Made by a program: the position numbers and the translations under genes. From an uncultured Bacteroidales bacterium (lineage in GTDB: Bacteria > Bacteroidota > Bacteroidia > Bacteroidales > SZUA-534), in the NCBI GenBank assembly GCA_902790595.1, contig CADASL010000001.1, forward strand, positions 1 through 64,000: 64,000 bases of DNA, read 5' to 3'. Each line of letters opens with the position of its first letter. Position 1 is the first letter of the stretch. This document shows positions 23,899 through 32,421 of this stretch, piece by piece. The notes under the pieces were generated by a model. The model saw nothing but the letters and a program-made list of their open reading frames with translations. It was not told the DNA's origin and did no database searches.

Positions 23899-26361
23899 AT
23901 GGCAAGTTACTCTATAGGCGACATTGCCGCTGTGGTTGGCGGCAAGTTGACACGCGGCTCGGGCGGCAACATTTCGCACATTCTGATTGATAGCCGCAAG
24001 GTGGTTTTTGCCCGCGAGAGCCTGTTTTTCGCGCTCAAAGGCACCCGCAACGACGGGCACCGCTTCATCACCGAACTTTACAAGTCGGGCGTGCGCAATT
24101 TTGTGGTGGACCATCTGCCGCAAAATGTTGAAAGTTACCAATATGCGAACTTCATTGTTGTTGAGAACACGCTGAAGGCGCTTCACCAACTTGTCAGTTG
24201 GCATCGTCAGAAGATGACAATGCCTGTGGTTGGAATCACGGGCAGCAACGGCAAGACGATTGTGAAGGAATGGGCCTGCAAATGCCTTGCACCCGAAAAG
24301 TTAATTGCCCGAAATCCAAAGAGTTACAATAGTCAGATTGGCGTTCCGCTGTCGGTTTGGCTGCTTCAGCCCGACAACAATCTGGGCATTTTCGAAGCGG
24401 GCATTTCGCAGCCTGGCGAGATGGACGCGCTTGAGAACATCATCCGCCCCGACATTGGCATTTTCACTAACATCGGCGACGCCCACCAAGAGAATTTCAC
24501 AAGCATTGAGCAGAAACTGACCGAGAAACTGAAACTTTTCAAAAACGCCAAAGTTTTGATTTTTGGCGCTGACAATCAGTTAGTTCGCGAGAAGATAAAA
24601 GCGACCGTCAATCCTGAGACAAAACTGTTCACTTGGGGCACGCAACCCGATGTAAATCTGTATGTGGAATCGGTTGATTATCAGCCAACAAACGCTACCA
24701 TCCACGCAATGTACAACAACGAGCGGTTTGCGGCGCAGATTCCGTTTGCCGACAAGGCTTCGGTTGAAAACGCCTTGCAGGTCTGGTCGCTGATGTTGGT
24801 ATTTGGGTATGATAATCAGACAATTGTGCAGCGGCTGGCCACCATTGAGCCAATCGCTATGCGCCTTGAACTGAAGGAAGGCAACAACAACTGCTCGATA
24901 ATCAACGACAGTTACAACTGCGATATGGAATCGCTGCGGATTGCGCTCGACTACCTGAGCGTGCAGAATCAGCACCCGCAGAAAGTTTTGATTCTGAGTG
25001 ATATAGAGCAGAGCGGTTACACCAAAAGCGACCTTTATCACCACATTGCGGTGCTTATTAGGCAGAAAAACATTGACCGACTGATTGGTATCGGTCAGGA
25101 TATCAAGTCTTTCTCGAACTTTTTCGACCTGCGCAAGGATTTCTTCGCCACCACGCAGGATTTTCTTGACCACTTCGATTTCAGCAAGATACAGAACGCG
25201 TCGGTGCTGCTGAAGGGTGCGCGCTCGTTCAGTTTTGAGCGCATTTCGACGGTTCTGCAGAAGCAGTCGCACCAAACGGTGATGGCTATCGACCTTTCGG
25301 CTATGGAACATAACTTGAACTATTTCAAGAGTTTGCTGAAGCCGACAACCGAGATGTGCTGTATGCTGAAGGCGTTTGCCTACGGAAGCGGCACGCACGA
25401 AATTGCCAATCTGTGTCAGTATCAGCGAGTTGCGATGATTGCAGTGGCTTTCGCCGACGAAGGCGTTGAGTTGCGCCGCGACGGCATCCACATTCCAATT
25501 CTGGTGCTCAACCCCGAGCGCGACAGTTTTGCGCAGATGATTGAGTATCGGCTTGAGCCTGAAGTGTATAACTGTGTGACGCTCAATACTTTCAATCAGG
25601 CGGTTTTGGATGCGGGGCAGACCGATTATCCAATCCACTTGAAACTCGACACGGGTATGCACCGCAGTGGTTTTATGCCCGACGACACCGACAATGTGAT
25701 TGAAGCCATCCATAACGCAAAAGGATTGAAAATCAAAACAATATTCTCGCACCTTGCCACCGCCGACGAGTACGACCAAGACGATTACACTCTGTCGCAA
25801 TTGAACACTTTCGAGACGATGAGCAGTGCGATAATGGCGCAAATGGACTATCCGATTAAGCGCCACATACTTAACTCGGCTGGCATTGAGCGCTTTGCCG
25901 ACAAATGGCAGTACGATATGGTGCGCCTTGGAATCGGTCTTTACGGCCTGAGTGTGGCAGGTGCGCAACTTCAGCCCATTGCCACACTAACGAGCTCATT
26001 GGCGCAAATAAAGCACCTTCCCGCAGGAACAACCGTGGGCTACAGCCGTCGTGGCAAGCTGACGCGCGATTCTGACATTGCCACCGTGCCAATCGGTTAC
26101 GCCGATGGATTGCGCCGCTGCCTGGGCAACGGCAACGGAAAACTTTGGTACAAAGGACGTTTGGTGCCGATTGTGGGCAACATCTGTATGGATATTTGTA
26201 TGGTCGATGTCACAGGCCTTGACGCGCACGAGGGCGACCCGATTGAGATTTTCGGCAAGAACCTGCCCATCACGCAAGTGGCCGAATGGATGAACACCAT
26301 TCCGTACGAAGTGCTGACAGGCATTTCAAGGCGCGTGAAACGGACGTATGAGTATGAATGA
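23899..26361 (+). CDS. murF-alr: bifunctional MurF ligase-alanine racemase
   Basis: This 820-residue fusion, typical of Bacteroidota, joins D-alanyl-D-alanine ligation to UDP-MurNAc-tripeptide with the alanine racemase that supplies D-alanine. The MurF part (about 1-455) shows the ATP loop GITGSNGKT (112-120), FEAGISQPGEM and INDSYNCD. The racemase part starts near MAIDLSAMEHNLNYF, with the PLP Lys491 in MLKAFAYGSG, LDTGMHRSG and the C-terminal VGNICMDICMVDVTG. All key residues looked for are present. Both activities belong to the cytosolic steps of peptidoglycan synthesis. The gene starts about 10 nt after a predicted transcription start. Confidence 0.95.
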   Translation: MASYSIGDIAAVVGGKLTRGSGGNISHILIDSRKVVFARESLFFALKGTRNDGHRFITELYKSGVRNFVVDHLPQNVESYQYANFIVVENTLKALHQLVSWHRQKMTMPVVGITGSNGKTIVKEWACKCLAPEKLIARNPKSYNSQIGVPLSVWLLQPDNNLGIFEAGISQPGEMDALENIIRPDIGIFTNIGDAHQENFTSIEQKLTEKLKLFKNAKVLIFGADNQLVREKIKATVNPETKLFTWGTQPDVNLYVESVDYQPTNATIHAMYNNERFAAQIPFADKASVENALQVWSLMLVFGYDNQTIVQRLATIEPIAMRLELKEGNNNCSIINDSYNCDMESLRIALDYLSVQNQHPQKVLILSDIEQSGYTKSDLYHHIAVLIRQKNIDRLIGIGQDIKSFSNFFDLRKDFFATTQDFLDHFDFSKIQNASVLLKGARSFSFERISTVLQKQSHQTVMAIDLSAMEHNLNYFKSLLKPTTEMCCMLKAFAYGSGTHEIANLCQYQRVAMIAVAFADEGVELRRDGIHIPILVLNPERDSFAQMIEYRLEPEVYNCVTLNTFNQAVLDAGQTDYPIHLKLDTGMHRSGFMPDDTDNVIEAIHNAKGLKIKTIFSHLATADEYDQDDYTLSQLNTFETMSSAIMAQMDYPIKRHILNSAGIERFADKWQYDMVRLGIGLYGLSVAGAQLQPIATLTSSLAQIKHLPAGTTVGYSRRGKLTRDSDIATVPIGYADGLRRCLGNGNGKLWYKGRLVPIVGNICMDICMVDVTGLDAHEGDPIEIFGKNLPITQVAEWMNTIPYEVLTGISRRVKRTYEYE

Positions 26362-26471
26362 TAAGTGTTTAGTGTTTAGAGGTGAAAGGTGAGAAGTTGT
26401 TTCATATTATTCTCATAGTGCACAATCGCTTCTTATAAAAACTTATAACTCAAAAACTTATAACTTAAAAC
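26359..26471. repeat. short-period repeats after murF-alr
   Basis: AGTGTTT/AGAGGTG-type units directly follow the murF-alr stop (26359-26395). AAAACTTATAACT-type units repeat at 26437-26471. The array resembles those at 2331, 3478 and 30216. No gene or hairpin was found in this 120-nt gap. Confidence 0.5.
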
Positions 26472-26481
26472 ATAATCGGCT

Positions 26482-27849
26482 ATGAATTTCAGATTTTATG
26501 CGATTGCCGCAATCGGGTTGATATTTAGTAACATAAGTGCATCGGCGCAGACCGACACTTCAAAAGTTTACGTATTTCTTGAAAATATGCCCGATGCCGG
26601 CATTTATCTGCCTGCACCGCCCGACACGTCGAGCCTTGAGTATGCCGATGATGTGATTCAGTGGCAGTGGGGCAAGACCGTCCGCAACACGCCGCGTGGC
26701 GCAATGGCCAACCGCGACGGCAAGTGGGGGCACGAGATTATGGCCGAAATCTATTCGGGCGTTTTCGGGTTTACAATCTGCGAAGACAGCACGCCTGCCA
26801 TTTGGAAATTGCTTGTAAAGGCTTCGTACACAGGACATTTCAGCACTACGAAGGCCAAGCGGAAATATATGCGTACGCGTCCGTTCGCACAGTTCAACGA
26901 GCACACGTGGTCGGAATTCGACGACGATAAAGAGCTGCGCCATAACGGCTCGTACCCGTCGGGGCACACGTCGCTATCGTGGTCGATGGCGCTGGTTTTT
27001 GCCGAGATGGTGCCCGAACTGCAAGACACCATTTTGCGGCGCGCCTATCAGTATGCCGAGAGCCGCGTGATTGTGGGGGCGCACTATCAGAGCGACATTG
27101 AAGCCGGTCGGCTGGCGGCTTCGGCGGGTGTGGCAAGCATTCACACAAGCCCGTTCTTCCTGGCCGATTTGCAGGCCGCCCGCGCCGAATATAACCGCAT
27201 TAAAGGCCTGAAAACCACGCCAATAACAAACGCAATGCCCGACGGACAGAAAATTCTCGATTCGCCCGTCGATACCATTAGCCGCCGTTTTTATGGCGAT
27301 GTGGCGCAGTATTGGCAGTCGAAGGCCGAACGCGGCACCGAGCGCGGTCGTCAGGCCATTGCCGATGCCGATGGCAGTATCGATGCTCTGCTGGCCGGAT
27401 TCAGCGTTCCTGCCGGTTTTGAGATTAGCCAAAAGGCAACGCCGGCGCTTGCCGCAATGTTGCAGATGGGGCAGGAATCGTTATCGGCAAATGCCAACCA
27501 AATGAAAACCACCGCTTTCCGCAAGCGCCCTTATGTGCAGTTCGGAGAGCCGACGCTCATTCCCGAAGCCGAAGATTCCACAGCGCAAACGTCGAGTTAT
27601 CTGTCGGTCACAGCCGAAGTTGGGTGGGGGCTGGCTCTTTTGCTCGCCGAAATAGTTCCAGAACGCCAAAACGAGATTCTGACGCGCGGATTCGAATACG
27701 GACGTAGCCGCGTCATTGCCGGATACAACTACGCAAGCGATGTTCAGGCCAGCCGCGTTCAGGCAGCTTGCGTTGTGGCGCATCTTCACGCCGATGCCAA
27801 TTTTGCCAAGCTGATTGACAAGGCCAAAAAGGAGTACAGCAGGAAGTAA
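26482..27849 (+). CDS. tandem PAP2-type acid phosphatase, exported
   Basis: This 455-residue protein has a signal peptide (cleavage near SASAQ) and two class A acid phosphatase-like domains. The first (about 30-230) is complete: KX6RP from Lys126, PSGH at 159-162 and SRVIVGAHYQSD. The second (about 260-440) keeps KX6RP and SRVIAG but lacks PSGH (it reads SSYLS) and has Asn for the catalytic His (GYNYASD). The second half is thus probably inactive and may serve in dimerisation or binding. The active half should hydrolyse phosphomonoesters in the periplasm. No operon partner is apparent; nrdD follows after 228 nt. Confidence 0.85.
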   Translation: MNFRFYAIAAIGLIFSNISASAQTDTSKVYVFLENMPDAGIYLPAPPDTSSLEYADDVIQWQWGKTVRNTPRGAMANRDGKWGHEIMAEIYSGVFGFTICEDSTPAIWKLLVKASYTGHFSTTKAKRKYMRTRPFAQFNEHTWSEFDDDKELRHNGSYPSGHTSLSWSMALVFAEMVPELQDTILRRAYQYAESRVIVGAHYQSDIEAGRLAASAGVASIHTSPFFLADLQAARAEYNRIKGLKTTPITNAMPDGQKILDSPVDTISRRFYGDVAQYWQSKAERGTERGRQAIADADGSIDALLAGFSVPAGFEISQKATPALAAMLQMGQESLSANANQMKTTAFRKRPYVQFGEPTLIPEAEDSTAQTSSYLSVTAEVGWGLALLLAEIVPERQNEILTRGFEYGRSRVIAGYNYASDVQASRVQAACVVAHLHADANFAKLIDKAKKEYSRK

Positions 27850-27924
27850 TTTTTTTTATTGCTGAAAAACAGTGTTTTATCGGGTTTTAACCGAAATGAA
27901 CACACCCTTGTTGACAAGTCCGAA

Positions 27925-27945
27925 AAATAGTTATTCAAACTATTT
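27925..27945. promoter_or_regulatory. inverted repeat upstream of nrdD
   Basis: AAATAGTT (27925-27932) and AACTATTT (27938-27945) form a perfect 8-bp inverted repeat with a 5-nt spacer, 133 nt before the nrdD start. It could be an operator. It does not match an FNR or NrdR box that I can recognise. Confidence 0.35.
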
Positions 27946-28077
27946 AGGTTGTTTTATTCCTTTATAAGGGTGATTCACAAAACCACTTTCCGATTTTCAA
28001 AACATTGTCTGACAATTCAGAATTGGTGCGGTTTTGTGGCCATCAGCAACTATAACAAAACGTAATAATTTACCACA

Positions 28078-30216
28078 ATGGAAGCAAAATTAAATCTGCC
28101 GTCAATCAAAATCTGCAAGCGCGACGGGCGCATTGTCAATTTTGAAGCCGAAAAAATCAGTTATGCAATCTTCAAGGCTCTGCGCGCAGTTGGCAAACCC
28201 GACCGCCAATTGGCCGAAGACCTAATGCTTGAGGTAATCACGAAACTTAATTTGTTCGACAAACTTGATTACACCCCGACGGTGGAAGAAGTGCAGGACA
28301 CTGTGGAGAAAGTGCTGTTCGACAATAAGTTATTCGACGCTGCAAAGGCTTACATCGTCTATCGCAAGCAGCACGAGAGTATGCGCAACACCAAGGAATT
28401 GCTGTCGAATATGGACATCATCGATAAGTATATCGACCTGAATGACTGGCGGATAAAGGAGAGCGCCAACTCGTCGTACTCGCTGCAGGGTCTGAATCAG
28501 CACATTGCAACCATCATCAGCTCGCAGTATTGGCTGGAACGTGTTTATTCTGAAGAGATTAAGCAGGCTTACCAATCGGGCCACATCCACATTCACGACC
28601 TTGGATTTTTGAGCGTTTACTGCGTGGGTTGGGATTTGGAAGACCTTCTTATGACAGGTTTCACGGGTGTTCCGGGCAAGATTGAGAGCAGTCCGGCAAA
28701 GCACCTGCGCACGGCTTTGGGACAGATTGTCAACTTCTTCTATACAATGCAAGGCGAAGCCGCCGGCGCACAGGCATTCTCAAGTTTCGACACCTATCTG
28801 GCGCCGTTCATCCGCTACGATAATCTTGATTACGAGGGCGTTAAGCAGTGCCTGCAAGAGTTTATGTTCAACATCAACGTGCCAACGCGCGTCGGATTCC
28901 AAACACCGTTCACCAACATCACGCTCGACCTGAAGGTGCCTGGCAACTTGAAGGACCATCCGGTAATTATCGGCGGAAAAATGCAGGATGAGACCTACGG
29001 CGATTTCCAAAAGGAAATGGATATTTTCAATGCCGCTTTCGCCGACGTTATGTCGGAAGGCGACGCCCACGGCAGCGTCTTCTCGTTCCCGATTCCTACC
29101 TACAACATTACCAAGGATTTCGATTGGGACAATCCGGCTTACGCCAAAATTTGGGAAATCACGGCCAAATACGGCATTCCATACTTCTCGAACTTTGTCA
29201 ATTCCGATATGAGCCCCGACGACGTGCGCAGTATGTGCTGCCGTCTGCGTCTCGACAAGCGCGAACTGCAGAAGCGCGGTGGCGGCTTGTTCGGCGCCAA
29301 TCCGCTCACGGGCAGCGTGGGTGTTGTCACAGTCAATCTGCCGCGTTTGGGCTACGAGTCGAAGTCGGAGGCCGAGTTCTTCCAACGTCTCGACAAACTT
29401 ATGGAACTATCGAAAGAGAGCCTTGAGACAAAGCGCAAAGTGATTGAAAATCTGACTGAAAGAGGCCTTTATCCGTACTCACGTTTCTATCTGCGCAACA
29501 TCAAGCAGCGCACGGGCCGCTATTGGAAAAACCACTTCTCGACCATCGGAATTGTTGGTATGAACGAGTGCTGCCTGAACTTCCTGGGCAAGAGCCTTGT
29601 CGACGAGCAGGGGCACAAGTTTGCAGTGAAGGTGCTTGACCATATGCGCGCTAAACTTGCTGAATTCCAAACAGAAACAGGTAATATATACAACCTTGAG
29701 GCAACACCGGCCGAGGGCACATCGTATCGTTTGGCAAAAATCGACAAGGCCGAATACAACGACATTGTGACAGCCAACGAGGAGCACGTGCGCCGCGGTG
29801 CCAAGCCGTACTACACCAACTCGAGCCAACTGCCCGTCTATTACACCGACGACCTGTTTGAGGCTCTGCGTCTGCAAGACGACCTTCAGACCAAATACAC
29901 CGGCGGAACCGTATTCCACACGTTTGTGGGCGAGAGTCAACTCTCGAGCGCCGCTGTGAAGAAGTTGGTTCAGAAGGTGACATCGACATTCCACCTGCCT
30001 TACATCACGCTGTCGCCTACGTTCAGCATCTGCCCCGAGCACGGCTACATCTACGGCGAGCACCACAAATGCCCGAAATGTGAGGCCGAAGGACAAGAGA
30101 CTGATTGCCAAGTATATTCGCGAATTGTCGGCTACCTGCGCCCCATCGAGCAATGGAACGACGGCAAACGTCAGGAGTTCACCGAAAGGAAATTGTTTGA
30201 TAAATCGATAATGTAA
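28078..30216 (+). CDS. nrdD: anaerobic ribonucleotide reductase, class III
   Basis: This 712-residue glycyl-radical enzyme makes deoxynucleotides from ribonucleoside triphosphates without oxygen. An N-terminal ATP-cone (IKICKRDGRIVNFEAEKISYAI) is followed by the barrel (FTNITLDLKVP, SMCCRLRLDKREL). The C-terminal zinc site is SICPEHGYIYGEHHKCPKCEAEG plus a later Cys. The radical Gly685 lies in SRIVGYLRP. All expected regions are present. NrdG, the radical-SAM activase that usually follows, is not downstream here; the next gene is a NYN-domain protein. A terminator-like hairpin follows at 30241. Confidence 0.95.
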   Translation: MEAKLNLPSIKICKRDGRIVNFEAEKISYAIFKALRAVGKPDRQLAEDLMLEVITKLNLFDKLDYTPTVEEVQDTVEKVLFDNKLFDAAKAYIVYRKQHESMRNTKELLSNMDIIDKYIDLNDWRIKESANSSYSLQGLNQHIATIISSQYWLERVYSEEIKQAYQSGHIHIHDLGFLSVYCVGWDLEDLLMTGFTGVPGKIESSPAKHLRTALGQIVNFFYTMQGEAAGAQAFSSFDTYLAPFIRYDNLDYEGVKQCLQEFMFNINVPTRVGFQTPFTNITLDLKVPGNLKDHPVIIGGKMQDETYGDFQKEMDIFNAAFADVMSEGDAHGSVFSFPIPTYNITKDFDWDNPAYAKIWEITAKYGIPYFSNFVNSDMSPDDVRSMCCRLRLDKRELQKRGGGLFGANPLTGSVGVVTVNLPRLGYESKSEAEFFQRLDKLMELSKESLETKRKVIENLTERGLYPYSRFYLRNIKQRTGRYWKNHFSTIGIVGMNECCLNFLGKSLVDEQGHKFAVKVLDHMRAKLAEFQTETGNIYNLEATPAEGTSYRLAKIDKAEYNDIVTANEEHVRRGAKPYYTNSSQLPVYYTDDLFEALRLQDDLQTKYTGGTVFHTFVGESQLSSAAVKKLVQKVTSTFHLPYITLSPTFSICPEHGYIYGEHHKCPKCEAEGQETDCQVYSRIVGYLRPIEQWNDGKRQEFTERKLFDKSIM

Positions 30217-30292
30217 AAAGGTTAGAAGTTTAGAGTTTAGAAGTTTAGAAAGTTGAGAAGGGTTAGGTTTCTTGACTTTCTAAACTTTTTTA
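30216..30292 (+). terminator. nrdD terminator built from short-period repeats
   Basis: GTTTAGA-type units repeat directly after the nrdD stop. The last units supply one arm (AAGTTTAGAAAGT, 30241-30253) of a perfect 13-bp hairpin with ACTTTCTAAACTT (30275-30287), which is followed by more T. It probably ends nrdD transcription. Confidence 0.7.
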
Positions 30293-30441
30293 ATTAATCG
30301 AAAGTCTTTAAAACTAATAATTTACCGATGCGCTAATAAAAATCGCCGGACTTGTAAAGCAGAGTTTCATCGACTAAACCATATCAACTTTCTCATTCAC
30401 ATAAAAACGCTTATTATTGCCGTCTGAAATCGAAGTATGTA

Positions 30442-31464
30442 ATGGCAACTAAAAAAAGTCAGGCACCGGATTACAAATTTTCATCGATGGCCGTTCTGAT
30501 TGACGGCGAAAACGTTGACCGACTGAAAGTTGAGAGTATTCTGGAACGCATCGGACAGTTGGGAACAATAACAACCCGGCGCGTTTATGGCGATTGGTCG
30601 CAGGAAAAGTTGCAGATGTGGGACGATACCATATCGGTGTGCGCCTTGCGGGCAATGCACCATTATGTTCACAGCACTCAGAAGAATACATCCGACATTG
30701 CTTTGGTCATCGATGCTATGGATTTGCTATACACCGGCAAGTACGATGCATTTGTCATTGTGTCGAGCGACGGCGATTTCAGCAATCTGGCCGTCAGAAT
30801 ACGTAACGAAGGCAAGTTTGTAATAGGTGTGGGGCGGCGGAAAACCAATTACAACTTCATCACCATCTGCAATATGTTCATAAACCAGGACAAGCTGTCG
30901 TCGTCGGTTGGCACATCGAACCCCGACAGGCTGAAAAATATGGTGGAGACGCTTAATTCGAAGATTGCGGAACGCGACACTGCCATTAAAACGCAGCGCG
31001 ACAAGATGAAGGAGAAGAACAAGGCAATGACCGATTTGAAGAAGGAACTGGCTTCGGTGAAGAAGGAGTTGCGCACATCGGTCAGTGCAAACAAAAAGCT
31101 TGAGGCGCAGTTCGCCCGATTGCAAAGAACCAACGAGAAACTCCAGAAACGCAACGGCGATTTAAAGAAGACGAAGGAGATATTAAAACATAAAACTATT
31201 GAGCAGAAGACAAATGCGGAGCATTTTGTATCCGATTTGCTGCAAAAGGCCATTGAGGGTGAAGAAATTGCGCCCAACAAATATCCGCTCGATGTTATCG
31301 GCAAGAAAATCAGGCTCGAAGCTCCTAATTTCCGTCCGTCGGACTATGGCTTCTCATCGCTGTCGAAACTGATTGGCTCAATTCCGGGCGTTGAAATGCA
31401 GACGGAACAAAACCGATTGGTCTTTTCTTTTGAAGATAAAGATAAAGTGCTGAATTGTAATTAA
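30442..31464 (+). CDS. NYN-domain RNase-like protein with LOTUS domain
   Basis: This 340-residue protein has a PIN-like NYN nuclease domain (about 15-145) with acidic metal ligands in AVLIDGENVD, LVIDAMDLLY and VSSDGDFSNLA. A long charged coiled coil (about 155-260, KKELASVKKELRTSVSANKKLEAQF) leads to a C-terminal OST-HTH/LOTUS-like winged helix (about 263-335, ISSLIG-type pattern YGFSSLSKLIGSIPGVEM). NYN proteins of the LabA/DUF88 group are thought to act on RNA, and LOTUS domains bind RNA or proteins. An RNA-processing role in the cytosol is likely but inferred. It stands alone, 226 nt after nrdD, and converges with an amidohydrolase. Confidence 0.88.
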   Translation: MATKKSQAPDYKFSSMAVLIDGENVDRLKVESILERIGQLGTITTRRVYGDWSQEKLQMWDDTISVCALRAMHHYVHSTQKNTSDIALVIDAMDLLYTGKYDAFVIVSSDGDFSNLAVRIRNEGKFVIGVGRRKTNYNFITICNMFINQDKLSSSVGTSNPDRLKNMVETLNSKIAERDTAIKTQRDKMKEKNKAMTDLKKELASVKKELRTSVSANKKLEAQFARLQRTNEKLQKRNGDLKKTKEILKHKTIEQKTNAEHFVSDLLQKAIEGEEIAPNKYPLDVIGKKIRLEAPNFRPSDYGFSSLSKLIGSIPGVEMQTEQNRLVFSFEDKDKVLNCN

Positions 31465-31492
31465 TTATACGATTCGGATTCTAAATCAGCTT

Positions 31493-32293
31493 TTAATCTT
31501 TAATACCCAATAATTTTGCGGCGTTGTCGTACAGAATCAATCGCTCTTCTTCGGTTGTGAGTCCGATTCGGTGGAACAGTTCAAGCTCTGAGCCGCTTTC
31601 CCACATAGGGTAGTCGGTACCCCATAGCACGCGGTCGGCGCCGTATGCGCGGATTATCTGCGCGGCTTCGTCGGGCGTCAGCCACGACAGGCTCGATGAG
31701 CAATCGACATATAGATTCGGCGAACCGGCAAGCGTTGCGGCGGCTTCCTTCCAAACAGACCAACCGCCAAAATGCGCGCCAATGACGGTCAGGTTGGGGA
31801 AGGAGTCAAGGAATTTTTTTGTCTGCGACGGATTTGAGTAGTTGTATCGGTGGTCGCCGCAATGAATGAGCACAGGCACGCCGCCCTTGCTGATGACCTT
31901 GCCGAGTTCGTAAGCTCGTTCGCCGTCGAGAGCGAATTTCTGAAAATCGGGATGCAGTTTCACGCCTTTCAACCCAAGTTCCAGCAGATGGTTGAAATCT
32001 CCCTCAATATCAGTGCTTTCGGGGTGCAGAGTGCCGAATCCGGTGAACAGGCCGGGGTGAGCTTTCACTTCGCTGCTTATAAATTCGTTTATTGTTCGCA
32101 CTTGTTTGGGCGTAGTTGCCACAGAATGAACCAGATAGTGCACTACACCAACTTTCTGTCCATCGGCGATGAGGCCGTTTGTGGTACCATCGAGCGACAT
32201 TCGCAGTTTGTAGAAATCCTTTATACCACTGACGGCTCGGGCGGCAATGTTTGCCGGATATATGTGGCAATGAGCGTTTATTGCTTTTTGCAT
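31493..32293 (-). CDS. amidohydrolase-2 family metal-dependent hydrolase
   Basis: This 266-residue TIM-barrel protein begins with the HxH metal motif NAHCHIY. It continues with GVKLHPDFQKF, the strand-5/6 His residues in VPVLIHCGDH and VIGAHFGG, and the catalytic Asp in VLWGTDYPMWE. It belongs to the amidohydrolase-2/ACMSD-like group, which decarboxylates or hydrolyses small carboxylates. The substrate cannot be assigned. No signal peptide is present, so it acts in the cytosol. It is divergent from a glycosyltransferase across a 128-nt gap and converges with the NYN gene at a distance of 28 nt. Confidence 0.85.
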   Translation of the reverse strand: MQKAINAHCHIYPANIAARAVSGIKDFYKLRMSLDGTTNGLIADGQKVGVVHYLVHSVATTPKQVRTINEFISSEVKAHPGLFTGFGTLHPESTDIEGDFNHLLELGLKGVKLHPDFQKFALDGERAYELGKVISKGGVPVLIHCGDHRYNYSNPSQTKKFLDSFPNLTVIGAHFGGWSVWKEAAATLAGSPNLYVDCSSSLSWLTPDEAAQIIRAYGADRVLWGTDYPMWESGSELELFHRIGLTTEEERLILYDNAAKLLGIKD

Positions 32294-32421
32294 TTTGCTG
32301 TTTTATAATGTTTTGTGCCGACAAAAACGTTGCGGCACGGCTTTGTTTTTCGGTCGGCAAATGTGGGGAAAACTGATGCAAATCTCAACTTTCTAAGCCA
32401 CTTTTTCGTAAGTTTGCCGCT

